Assembly (NCBI RefSeq): GCF_005844085.1
Contig: NZ_VCDI01000001.1
Span: 186,001-250,000 of the forward strand
Length of the DNA: 64,000 nucleotides
Origin: Lichenicoccus roseus
GTDB taxonomy: Bacteria; Pseudomonadota; Alphaproteobacteria; Acetobacterales; Acetobacteraceae
Reading direction: 5' to 3'
The notes under the pieces are model-generated. The model was not told where the DNA came from and ran no database searches. It saw nothing but the letters and a program-made list of their open reading frames with translations. This document shows positions 8,103 through 16,422 of this stretch, one piece after another (the stretch's first letter is position 1; each line of letters begins with the position of its first letter). The translations under genes and the position numbers were made by a program.

Positions 8103-9778
8103 GCGTTCCGAGCCAGCGCGGGTCCGGCGTCCTGCTGGCGGCCGCGATCCTGTGCCTCGCCGCCGCACCGGCGCGGGCAGCACCCTCGCCCTGCGGCACC
8201 GTCGTGCTGCCCGCCGGTCTCGGCCAGAGCACGCCGTCGGCGGTGACGTCGCTGAACCCGCTGCTGACCAACTCGATCTACAACTCGGAGATGATCTACC
8301 AGATCTACCGGCCGCTGGTCTGGCTCGACCGCCACCTCGACTACGACCCGGCGCTCAGCCTCGCCTCGTCGGCAACCACGCCGGATGGCGGCCATACCTG
8401 GCGCTTCACCATCAAGCCGTGGCTGTGGTCGGACGGCGTGCCGGTGACGCCCGCCGACGTGGTGTTCACCTTCGACCTGATCCGCAAGCTTGGACCATCC
8501 TATGTCCTCTACGGCGTCGGTGGCGTTCCGCAATATATCCACAGCGTGCAGGCGAGCGGGCCGCACGAGGTCACCCTGATCCTCAACCATCCGGTCAATC
8601 CGGAATGGTTCCTGCGCCTCGGGATCGGCAACACGATCCGGCCGTTGCCCGAGCACATCTATCGCAACCTTACCCTGCGCGAAATGCGTGCGCGGCAGAC
8701 CGATCCGGCATTGTTCAAGGTATCGGACGGCCCGTTCGTGCTGGACGATTATTCGGTGGGACGGCACATCGTGCTGGTGCCGAACCCGCTCTACGGCGGC
8801 ACCCGGCCGAAAATACGCCGGCTGGTGGTCGACTTCCTCGAAGGCGGCAACGCCCTCGAGGCGCTGCGCTCCGGCGAGATCGATGCAGCCAGCATCCCGT
8901 TCCAGCTCTGGAACCTTGCCACCGCGCTGCCGAATCTGCGCACCATCAAGCTCGACGGGCCGTTCGGCTACATGTCGATCATCATGAATTTCCACAGCCG
9001 GTCCGCGCCGTTCCTGCGCGACGTACGCGTGCGGCAGGCGATCGCACTGGCCATTGACCAGGACGAAATCGACAGGCTGGTCTATCACGGCCAGGCGGTG
9101 CCGATCCACGGCTCGGTACCCCCCGCGATCGCCCGCTTCCTGTCGCCGCAGGCAAGGGCCGGCTACCCGCAATGGCAATTCTCGCCGGCAAAGGCGCGTG
9201 CCCTGCTCGACGCCGCCGGCTGGCACCCCGGCCCCGATGGCATACGCGTCAAGGACGGCCAGCGCCTGGAGTTCGAGGTCGAGGTGTCGTCGGAGTCCAT
9301 CGACCGCTTCATCGAGTTGCAGGTGGCGCAGCGTGGCCTCGCCGCGGCCGGCATCGCCATCGATATTCGCGGCGTCGCCTTCAGCGAGCTGATCGCGACG
9401 CTGAACGGCAACGGCCATGACTGGAACAGCATCGTCATCGGCTGGACCGTCGATGCGTTTCCGGACGGCCAGGAGTTCTTCTCCTCGGACGGCGCGCAGA
9501 ATTTCGGCCACTACGACGACAAACGGATGGACGCGCTGAACGAGGCGGTGGTGACCACTGCCGGCGAGCAGGCGCTGGACCAGGCGCAGGACTACGCCGC
9601 CGAACAGCAGCCGTTCATCTTCCTGCCGACCGGCGCGATCTCGCTGCTGGCCCGGCCGGAGCTGCACGGCCTGCACGACATGACCAGCCCGACCGGCACC
9701 TGGTCGCCGGAGTTGCTGACCCTGTCGGGCGACATGGCCTGCCCGACCCGGACCGCTACCGCGGCCACGCCCCGTTGA
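8099..9778 (+). CDS. Peptide ABC transporter substrate-binding protein, copy 2
   Basis: 559-residue paralog of the preceding protein, again with a signal peptide (about residues 1-29, ending ARA). The family 5 blocks are collinear with copies 1 and 3: QIYRPLVWLDRH, GGHTWRFTIKPWLWSDG, FLEGGNALEALRSGEIDAAS and LLDAAGWHPGPDG. The two mature cysteines (CGTVV and GDMACPT) are kept. GTG start within the stop of copy 1; its own stop overlaps copy 3 by TTGA. Ligand preference probably differs from the sister proteins, since the region preceding and following VSSESIDRFIELQ is more variable, but this is inference. Confidence 0.88.
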   Translation: MSVPSQRGSGVLLAAAILCLAAAPARAAPSPCGTVVLPAGLGQSTPSAVTSLNPLLTNSIYNSEMIYQIYRPLVWLDRHLDYDPALSLASSATTPDGGHTWRFTIKPWLWSDGVPVTPADVVFTFDLIRKLGPSYVLYGVGGVPQYIHSVQASGPHEVTLILNHPVNPEWFLRLGIGNTIRPLPEHIYRNLTLREMRARQTDPALFKVSDGPFVLDDYSVGRHIVLVPNPLYGGTRPKIRRLVVDFLEGGNALEALRSGEIDAASIPFQLWNLATALPNLRTIKLDGPFGYMSIIMNFHSRSAPFLRDVRVRQAIALAIDQDEIDRLVYHGQAVPIHGSVPPAIARFLSPQARAGYPQWQFSPAKARALLDAAGWHPGPDGIRVKDGQRLEFEVEVSSESIDRFIELQVAQRGLAAAGIAIDIRGVAFSELIATLNGNGHDWNSIVIGWTVDAFPDGQEFFSSDGAQNFGHYDDKRMDALNEAVVTTAGEQALDQAQDYAAEQQPFIFLPTGAISLLARPELHGLHDMTSPTGTWSPELLTLSGDMACPTRTATAATPR

Positions 9779-11424
9779 GCGTGCCGCAGGCGCATGCCAC
9801 CGGCGCCATCCTGGCGGCCGCCATGTTCTGCACCGCCGCGGCACCGCTGCAGGGCTGCGGCACCGTGGTGCTGCCGGCCGGGCTCGGCCAGTCCGATCCG
9901 CAGGCCGTCAACTCGCTGAACCCGCTGCTCACCAACCATGTCTACAACGTGCAGGTCATGCAGCAGATCTACCGGCCGCTGGTCTGGCTCGACCGCCACG
10001 TCGACTACGACCCGGATCTCAGCCTCGCCTCGTCCGTCACCAGCGCCGATGACGGCCGCACCTGGCGCTTCACCATCAAGCCCTGGCTGTGGTCGGACGG
10101 CGTGAAGGTGACCGCCACCGACGTGCTGTTCACCTTCGACATCATACGCAGGCTCGGCGCCGGCTACGTCAACGACGGCATCGGCGGCATTCCGGAGTTC
10201 ATCACCCGCGTCGCCAGCGACAATCCCCACGAGGTCACCCTGACACTCGACCGCAGCGTCAACCCTGGCTGGTTCCTGCGCACCGGGCTCAACATCCCGG
10301 TGCTGCCCGAGCATGTCTATCGCGGCCTGACGCTGGAGCAGATGCGGCTGCGGCAGACCGACCCCGCCCTGTACCGCGTATCGGACGGGCCGTTCATCAT
10401 GAGCGAGTTCGTCGTCGGCCGGCACATCACGCTGCTGCCGAACCCGTCCTATGGCGGCCGGCATCCTGCCATCAGCCGGCTGGTGGTGGATTTCCTCGAG
10501 GGCGGCAATCCGCTGCAGGCGCTGCGGGCCGGAGAGATCGATGCCGCCGACATCCCGTTCCGGCTCAGCGATCTCGCCCGCGCGCTGCCCGGCTTCACCA
10601 CCACCCGGCTCGACGGCCCGTTCGGCTACGGGCTGCTCTACCTGAACATGCGGAGTGCGGCGGCGCCGTACCTGCGCGACGTGCGGATCCGCCAGGCGAT
10701 CGCACTGGCGCTGGACCAGGACGAGATGATCGCCCTTGCCTGGCACGGCCAGTCCGGCGAGGTGCACGGCCCGGTGCCGCCGGCAATGGCGGGGTTCCTG
10801 TCCGACGCCGCACGGCAGACCTACCCGTCGCTGCGCCACGATCCCGCCAAGGCGCGCGCGCTGCTCGACGCGGCCGGCTGGCATCCCGGCCCGGACGGCA
10901 TCCGGCGCAAGGACGGCGTCGTGCTGCGCTTCTCGGTGGGTGTGTCGGCCGGCGTCGTCGACCGGCTGATCGAACTGCAGGTGGCGCAGCGCAACCTCGC
11001 CGCCGTCGGCATCGACATCGATCTGCGCGGCCTCGAATTCAACGACCTGTTTGCGACCCTGGAAGGCAACGGGCATGACTGGGACAGCATCATGATCGCC
11101 TGGACGATCACCGGCTATCCGGACGGCCAGCAATCCTTCTCGTCCGACGGCGCCTCCAACTATGGCCACTACGAGGATGCGAAGATGGACGCGCTGAACC
11201 GCGCCGTGCTGAAGGACGCCGGACGCCGGGCGCTGGATGCGGCACAGGACTATACCGCGGCCGAGCAGCCGGTGATCTTCCTGCCGGACGGTGCGATCTC
11301 CCTGCTGGCGCGGCCCGGACTGCACGGCCTGCGCGAGATGGAAAACCCGCTCGGCTCCTGGTCTCCGGAGTTCCTGACACTTTCGGGCGACATGGCCTGC
11401 GCCCGCGAAGCAGCGGCGCGCTGA
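9775..11424 (+). CDS. Peptide ABC transporter substrate-binding protein, copy 3
   Basis: 549-residue third paralog. Its signal peptide ends in APLQGC, which could serve as a lipobox (Leu-x-Gly-Cys), so this copy might be a lipoprotein; however the next Cys-Gly-Thr aligns with the conserved cysteine of the other two copies, which argues for the shared cysteine instead. The C-terminal partner lies in GDMACAR. Family 5 blocks (QIYRPLVWLDRHVDYDP, TATDVLFTFDIIRR, LLDAAGWHPGPDG) are intact. The TTG start overlaps copy 2 and the stop shares its last base with the ATG of the first permease, so all three copies are expressed with one permease pair. Confidence 0.88.
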   Translation: MSVPQAHATGAILAAAMFCTAAAPLQGCGTVVLPAGLGQSDPQAVNSLNPLLTNHVYNVQVMQQIYRPLVWLDRHVDYDPDLSLASSVTSADDGRTWRFTIKPWLWSDGVKVTATDVLFTFDIIRRLGAGYVNDGIGGIPEFITRVASDNPHEVTLTLDRSVNPGWFLRTGLNIPVLPEHVYRGLTLEQMRLRQTDPALYRVSDGPFIMSEFVVGRHITLLPNPSYGGRHPAISRLVVDFLEGGNPLQALRAGEIDAADIPFRLSDLARALPGFTTTRLDGPFGYGLLYLNMRSAAAPYLRDVRIRQAIALALDQDEMIALAWHGQSGEVHGPVPPAMAGFLSDAARQTYPSLRHDPAKARALLDAAGWHPGPDGIRRKDGVVLRFSVGVSAGVVDRLIELQVAQRNLAAVGIDIDLRGLEFNDLFATLEGNGHDWDSIMIAWTITGYPDGQQSFSSDGASNYGHYEDAKMDALNRAVLKDAGRRALDAAQDYTAAEQPVIFLPDGAISLLARPGLHGLREMENPLGSWSPEFLTLSGDMACAREAAAR

Positions 11425-12383
11425 TGCGCATCCTGGGCGGCATCGGCCGCAAGCTGGGCAGCGCCGCGCTGTCGCTGGCGATCCTGATCACCCTCACCTT
11501 CGTGCTGGTGCATGTGGCGCCCGGCAGCCCGGTGTACCAGATCCTCGGCCCCAAGGCGTCGCCCGCCTCGATACGCGAACTCAATCATGCGCTCGGCCTC
11601 GACCTGCCGTTCTGGCACCAGTATTTCCGCTGGTGGCTCGATCTCGCGCACGGCCAGCTCGGCACCTCCTATTCGGTCGAGCGTCCGGTCGGCAGCCTGA
11701 TCGTCAGCTACGAGCTGAACACGCTGGCGCTGCAGATCGTCTCGCTGGTGGCCAGCCTGCTGATCGCCTTTGCGCTCGGGCTGGCGCACGGCGTGTTCTA
11801 CGACCGCACGCCGGGCCGCATCATCGGCGGTGTGGAACTCGCGCTGTATGCGATGCCGTCGTTCTTCAGCGGAACCCTGCTGATCCTGTTGTTCTCGATG
11901 CAGCTTGGCTGGTTCCCCGCCGGCGGCCTGGAGAACCTGCGCCTCGCGCACCAGACCGTCGCCTCGAACGCTCTGCACATGGCGCTGCCCTGCGTCACCA
12001 TCGTGCTGCTCACGGTGCCGGTGCTGTCACGCTACTTCGCGCAATCGGTGCACGAGGAACTCGGCCGCGATTATGTGAGGTCCGCCGCTGCACGCGGCGC
12101 GTCGCCGTCGCGCATCCTGCTGCACCACGTCATACGCAACGCCCTGCGCCCGCTGGTCACCGTGCTCGGGCTGTCGCTGCCGTCGATCTTCGCCGGCGGC
12201 GTGGTGGTCGAGACGGTGTTCTCCTATCCCGGCCTGGGCTGGCTGCTGTGGCGATCGGCGCTGGCGCAGGATTATCCGGTGCTGATCGGCATCGTGCTGG
12301 TGATCGGCATCCTGACCGTGCTGGGCAACCTGCTCGCCGACATCGTCAACACGCTGCTCGACCCGAGGACCGGATATGCTTGA
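11424..12383 (+). CDS. Peptide ABC transporter permease, DppB-like
   Basis: 319-residue inner-membrane permease with six predicted helices. The first helix is followed by VHVAPGSPV, typical of DppB/OppB proteins, and the cytoplasmic EAA loop near the last third reads VRSAAARGASPSRI, the contact site for the ATPase. C-terminal VVETVFSYPGLGWLLWRSAL is the family hallmark. The gene starts on the last base of the third binding protein and overlaps the second permease by eight bases, so the two permeases are made together. Confidence 0.93.
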   Translation: MRILGGIGRKLGSAALSLAILITLTFVLVHVAPGSPVYQILGPKASPASIRELNHALGLDLPFWHQYFRWWLDLAHGQLGTSYSVERPVGSLIVSYELNTLALQIVSLVASLLIAFALGLAHGVFYDRTPGRIIGGVELALYAMPSFFSGTLLILLFSMQLGWFPAGGLENLRLAHQTVASNALHMALPCVTIVLLTVPVLSRYFAQSVHEELGRDYVRSAAARGASPSRILLHHVIRNALRPLVTVLGLSLPSIFAGGVVVETVFSYPGLGWLLWRSALAQDYPVLIGIVLVIGILTVLGNLLADIVNTLLDPRTGYA

Positions 12384-13248
12384 CGCCACCCAGCAACCGG
12401 TCCGGATCGGCGCCTCCTCGTTCCTGGCGCGCCTGCTGCAACTGCGCCCCGGCAACGCGACGCTGACCGCCGGCCTGGTGCTGGCGGCGATCATCCTGCT
12501 GGCTTCCGCCATCGGCCCGGTGCTGTACGGGCGCGACCCGTACGCCCTGCACACCGCCAGCGTGCTCGCCGGCCCCAGCGCCGCCTACCCGTTCGGCACC
12601 GACGACCTCGGCCGCAACGCCTTCGCCCGCCTGCTGGTCGCCGGACGCTCGACGCTCTACGTGGCGCTGCCCGCCACCGCCGTCGCCTTCGTCGTCGGCA
12701 CGCTGTACGGCCTTGCGTCCGGGCTCGGCCCGCGCCTGCTCGACCAGGCGCTGATGCGGCTGCTCGATGCGGTGCTGGCGCTGCCCGGCCTGGTGGTGCT
12801 GATCTTCTTCGGCGCCATCGTGCCGCTCAACACCGGCAGCCTGATCCTGCTGCTCGGCCTGATCTCCTGGCCGTCGCTGGCCCGCCTGGTGCGCAACGAG
12901 ACGCTGGCGCAGCGCGACCGCGACTTCGTGCATGCATCGCGGCAGCTCGGCGGCGGCCTGGCCCACATCGCCGGCACCCACCTGCTGCGGGTGATGGCGC
13001 CGGTGCTGGTGGTGAACTTCACCTTCCTGGTCGGCGACATGATCTTCGCTCTTTCGGCGCTGTCCTTCCTCGGCCTCGGCGTGCAGCCGCCGCACACCAG
13101 CTGGGGCGGCCTGCTGCAGGAGGGGCTGGAGCTGGTGGCGCTCGACGCCTGGTGGCTGGTGCTGCCGCCCGGCCTGATGATCTTCGCCGCCATGCTGGCG
13201 ACCTCGCTGATCGGCCAGGGACTGCTGGCGCGCGGAGGCAGCCGATGA
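12376..13248 (+). CDS. Peptide ABC transporter permease, DppC-like
   Basis: 290-residue second permease. The family mark PFGTDDLGRNAFARLLVAGR follows the first helix; the EAA loop reads FVHASRQLGGGLAHI and the C-terminus has LSFLGLGVQPPHTSWGGLL, standard for DppC/OppC. Starts at ATG 12376 inside the end of the DppB-like gene and overlaps the ATPase by four bases (ATGA). It forms the heterodimeric channel with the upstream permease. Confidence 0.93.
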   Translation: MLDATQQPVRIGASSFLARLLQLRPGNATLTAGLVLAAIILLASAIGPVLYGRDPYALHTASVLAGPSAAYPFGTDDLGRNAFARLLVAGRSTLYVALPATAVAFVVGTLYGLASGLGPRLLDQALMRLLDAVLALPGLVVLIFFGAIVPLNTGSLILLLGLISWPSLARLVRNETLAQRDRDFVHASRQLGGGLAHIAGTHLLRVMAPVLVVNFTFLVGDMIFALSALSFLGLGVQPPHTSWGGLLQEGLELVALDAWWLVLPPGLMIFAAMLATSLIGQGLLARGGSR

Positions 13249-15089
13249 CCGGCGTCGTGCTTTCCCTGCGGCAACTCGGCGTCGAACTCGCCGGCCGTGA
13301 CGGACCCAGGCTTGCGTCGAATATGGCCCCGGTGCTGGAGGGTCTCGATCTCGAGGTGCGCGAGGGCGAGATGACCGCCCTGGTCGGCGAGAGCGGATCC
13401 GGCAAGACCATCGCCGCACTCGCAGTCATGCGCCTGCTGCCGCCGGGTGCGCGCATCACCGGCCAGGCGCTGTTCGGCGGCGAGGACCTGCTCGGGCTGG
13501 ACGAGCGGCAGATGCGGGCGCGCCGCGGCAGCGTCGGCATGGTGTTCCAGAACCCGCTCTCGGCGCTCAACCCGTCGATGACCATCGGGCGCCAGGTCGC
13601 CGAGGGCCACCGGCTGCATACCGGCGCCTCGGCACAGGCGGCCCGGCGGCATGCGGTCGACCTGCTCGGCGAGGTCGGCATCCCCGATCCGGCGCGGCGG
13701 CTCGACGAGTATCCGCACCAGTTCTCCGGCGGCCAGCGCCAGCGGGTGATGATCGCGGCCGCACTCGCCTGCAACCCGAAGCTGCTGATCGCCGACGAGC
13801 CCACCACCGGGCTGGATCCGCTGGTGGCGCGGCAGATCCTCGACCTGCTGGCGAAGCTGCAGCGCGATCACCGCATGGGGCTGCTGTTCATCACCCACGA
13901 TTTGTCGCTGGTCGAGCGGCACGCGCAGCGCCTGTGCGTCTTGTATGCCGGACGCGCCGTCGAGTGGGGCGAGGCGCCGGCGTTCTTTGCCCGTCCCCGC
14001 CATCCCTACAGCCACGCCCTGCTCGCCGCGGTGCCGCGCCTGGGACAGGCCACGCTGCGAGGCATCGCCGGCACCATGCCGGACCCGGGACACCGTCCGC
14101 ACGGCTGCCGCTTCGCGCCGCGCTGCCCGCAGCGCCAGGACGCCTGCACCCGGGCCTACCCGCCGCCGGTCGGCGACGGCCGCACGCAGGCCGCCTGCCT
14201 GTTCCCGCTCGGGGAGATCCCGGTGGCCGCCGCCCTCCCCGAAGCGCCGGCCGCAACCACGCCGCTACCGGGCAGCGCGCTGCTGCAGATGCAGTCGGTC
14301 ACCATCCGCTACGGCAGCCGGGCCGGCCTGCTCGGCGGCAGCAAGGCGGCGGTGGCGCCGTCGCTGGACGATGTCAGCCTGGAGCTGGCCCGCGGCGAGT
14401 GCCTGGGCATCGTCGGCGAAAGCGGCTCCGGCAAATCCACCCTCGGCCGCGCCATCCTGCACATGCTGCGCTACGAGGGCCGCATCCTGCTCGACGGCCG
14501 CGCCCTCGGCGACCTCTCTCCCGGCGACCGCAGGCGGGAGCGGCGGCGGGTGCAGGTGGTGTTCCAGGACCCGCGCGAGAGCCTGAACCCGCGCCTGCGC
14601 ATCGGTGCCATCATCGCGGAGGCGTTGCAGCTCGGCGGCCAGCACGACCGGGACAGCCTGCGCCGGCAGACCGATGCCCTGCTGGAGCGGGTCGGACTGA
14701 ATGCAGCACTCGCCGGGCGGCTGCCGAATGCGATCTCCGGCGGCCAGGCGCAGCGTGTCGCGGTGGCGCGCGCGCTGGCGGCGCGGCCGGACATCATCGT
14801 GCTGGACGAGCCCACTTCGGCGCTGGATGTGTCGACGCAGGCGATGCTGCTCAACCTGCTGCGCGACCTCAGCCGGCACGAGCAGCTCGCCTACGTGATG
14901 ATCAGCCACGACATCGCCGCCATCGCCTGGCTCGCCGACCGCATCGCGGTGCTGCGCGCCGGCCGCATCGTCGAGCTGGCCACCACCGACCAGCTGGTGA
15001 ACCACCCGCGCGACCCGTACAGCGCGTCCCTCGTCGCCTCCGCGCCGCGCCTCGGTGCCGCAACGATCACGGTGCCGGGAGAGGCCTGA
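13245..15089 (+). CDS. Fused double ABC ATPase for peptide import (DppD-DppF / YejF type)
   Basis: 614 residues with two complete ATPase domains in one chain, so one protein replaces DppD and DppF. Domain 1: Walker A GESGSGKT near residue 46, signature FSGGQRQRV, Walker B LLIADEPTTGLDP. It is followed by the oligopeptide-transporter C-terminal extension with HPYSHALL and the cysteine cluster GCRFAPRCP...DAC...AC. Domain 2: Walker A GESGSGKS near residue 390, signature ISGGQAQRV, Walker B IIVLDEPTSALDV, ending DPYSASLVASAPRLG. Start ATG overlaps the permease stop. It closes the importer operon; energises both permeases. Confidence 0.93.
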   Translation: MTGVVLSLRQLGVELAGRDGPRLASNMAPVLEGLDLEVREGEMTALVGESGSGKTIAALAVMRLLPPGARITGQALFGGEDLLGLDERQMRARRGSVGMVFQNPLSALNPSMTIGRQVAEGHRLHTGASAQAARRHAVDLLGEVGIPDPARRLDEYPHQFSGGQRQRVMIAAALACNPKLLIADEPTTGLDPLVARQILDLLAKLQRDHRMGLLFITHDLSLVERHAQRLCVLYAGRAVEWGEAPAFFARPRHPYSHALLAAVPRLGQATLRGIAGTMPDPGHRPHGCRFAPRCPQRQDACTRAYPPPVGDGRTQAACLFPLGEIPVAAALPEAPAATTPLPGSALLQMQSVTIRYGSRAGLLGGSKAAVAPSLDDVSLELARGECLGIVGESGSGKSTLGRAILHMLRYEGRILLDGRALGDLSPGDRRRERRRVQVVFQDPRESLNPRLRIGAIIAEALQLGGQHDRDSLRRQTDALLERVGLNAALAGRLPNAISGGQAQRVAVARALAARPDIIVLDEPTSALDVSTQAMLLNLLRDLSRHEQLAYVMISHDIAAIAWLADRIAVLRAGRIVELATTDQLVNHPRDPYSASLVASAPRLGAATITVPGEA

Positions 15090-15135
15090 ACCAGGGGCGG
15101 TGCCGCCTGTTCAGCCCGCGGACAGGGAGGCCGGC

Positions 15136-15345
15136 ATGACGAAGACACCGAAGCAGGGCGACAAGGTGAAGTGGAACACCGCCCAGGGCGAGACCCACGG
15201 CACCGTGGAGAAGACCGTCACCAGCACCACCAAGGTGAAGGGCCACGTTGCGAAGGCGACCAAGGAAGACCCGCAGGTCCTGGTCAAGAGCGACAAGAGC
15301 GGCAAGCAGGCGGTGCACAAGCCGGAAGAGCTGAAGAAAGCCTGA
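15136..15345 (+). CDS. Small DUF2945 (Tudor-like) protein
   Basis: 69-residue, lysine-rich, soluble protein. It opens with KQGDKVKWNTAQGETHG, the start of the DUF2945 / hypervirulence-associated Tudor-like domain, and continues with VLVKSDKSGKQAVHKPEEL, the second strand pair. A good ribosome binding site (AGGGAGG) precedes the ATG. It lies 46 bases after the transporter ATPase and may be its own unit. The function of the family is not established. Confidence 0.75.
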   Translation: MTKTPKQGDKVKWNTAQGETHGTVEKTVTSTTKVKGHVAKATKEDPQVLVKSDKSGKQAVHKPEELKKA

Positions 15346-15347
15346 AC

Positions 15348-16421
15348 TCAGGGTGACGCTGCCGCCGATCGCTGCATGGCGGTTCCGATGCGCTGGATCT
15401 GGGCCTGCGAAAGCTCCCAGGTATGCGGCGGCAGCGGCACGAAACGGACCTGGTCCAGCAGGGCCTGCTTATCTTCCGAGGGCTCGATCGACCAGAGCAG
15501 GAAGCGACGCAACGCGGCAGCGTCGGCGTCGCTCTGCTGGCGCGTCGAGACCACGGCATACTCGTAGTTCACCAGCGGATAGGCATCGGGGCCGGGCGCG
15601 AAAACCAGGCTGAGGCGCTCGTCCGCCGGCGTGCGCGCCGCCAGTCCCGCGGCACCGGCGATGACCGTCTCGCGCGTCGGCAGCACGAAAGCGCCGTCGG
15701 CGTTCTTCAGGGCTACCGTGGCAAGGGTTCCGAGATCGCTGCTGATGCCGACATAGCCGATCGCGTATGGCGTCGCGTGCAGCGTCTGCACCATGCCGTC
15801 GTTGCCGGTCGCCTCCAGGGCGCCGGTGACCTGCGGCCAGGCCGGGCTGGTGCCGAAGCCGGTCTGGCCGTCCCAGGACGGGGTGGAGAAACTGAGGAAC
15901 TGGGTGAAGATGAAGCTGTCGCCCGAGCCGTCGCGGCGTCGAACCGGCACGATGGCGTGGTGCGGCAACGTCACGCCCGGATTGAGGGCGGCGATCCCGG
16001 GGGCATCCCACTGCCGGATCGAGCCGTCATAGATCCCGGCCAGCGTCGGACCGTCCAGGCGCAGCGGCCTGCCCGGGCCGGGCAGGTTCACGGCAACACT
16101 CTGCGCCGAGATCGCCATCGCGATATCGACGAATTCCGGATGCGCCGCAGCCTGCGCGTCCGGGAGCGGAGCATCCGAGGCGCCGATCATCACCTGTCCG
16201 GACAGCGCCTGCTGCATGCCGGCCTCCGAACCGGTACCGGCGGTGGTGATCCGGACGCCAGGATGGTGCGATGCGTAGCCGGCCGCCCACAGGCCGAACA
16301 GCGGCCGCATCAGCGTGGAGCCGGTCTCGGTGATGGCGAGATCCTCCGCCCGGGCGCCGGGTGTTGCCAGCAGGAGCAGGGCGAGGGTCGTTGCCACGCC
16401 CGTCCGGTGCCATGCACGCAT
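15348..16421 (-). CDS. PstS-like phosphate substrate-binding protein
   Basis: 357-residue periplasmic protein with a signal peptide (about 1-25, GARA). The fold of PstS is recognisable: TETGSTLMRPLFGLW at the N-lobe (family GSTF-type phosphate loop), GTGSEAGMQQALSGQ and, in the middle, RRRDGSGDSFIFTQFLS, equivalent to the phosphate-contacting GSGTT-type segment. The high-affinity pstCAB genes are not next to it; instead it follows, one base apart, an MFS transporter on the same strand. Binding of phosphate or a similar oxyanion is inferred from family. No Pho box was identified by eye. Confidence 0.78.
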   Translation of the reverse strand: MRAWHRTGVATTLALLLLATPGARAEDLAITETGSTLMRPLFGLWAAGYASHHPGVRITTAGTGSEAGMQQALSGQVMIGASDAPLPDAQAAAHPEFVDIAMAISAQSVAVNLPGPGRPLRLDGPTLAGIYDGSIRQWDAPGIAALNPGVTLPHHAIVPVRRRDGSGDSFIFTQFLSFSTPSWDGQTGFGTSPAWPQVTGALEATGNDGMVQTLHATPYAIGYVGISSDLGTLATVALKNADGAFVLPTRETVIAGAAGLAARTPADERLSLVFAPGPDAYPLVNYEYAVVSTRQQSDADAAALRRFLLWSIEPSEDKQALLDQVRFVPLPPHTWELSQAQIQRIGTAMQRSAAASP

Positions 16422-16422
16422 G

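Noticed and set aside
9838-9870. Lipobox in binding protein copy 3
   Set aside because: APLQGC could be a lipobox, but the same Cys is conserved in copies 1 and 2 whose contexts do not fit a lipobox, so I did not call a lipoprotein.
7925-11325. Long minus-strand frames opposite the three binding proteins
   Set aside because: They mirror one another only because the sense genes are paralogs. No motif or start signal supports them.
14265-15005. Minus-strand ORF opposite the second half of the fused ATPase
   Set aside because: No start signal and typical shadow composition; the plus-strand protein shows all ABC motifs.
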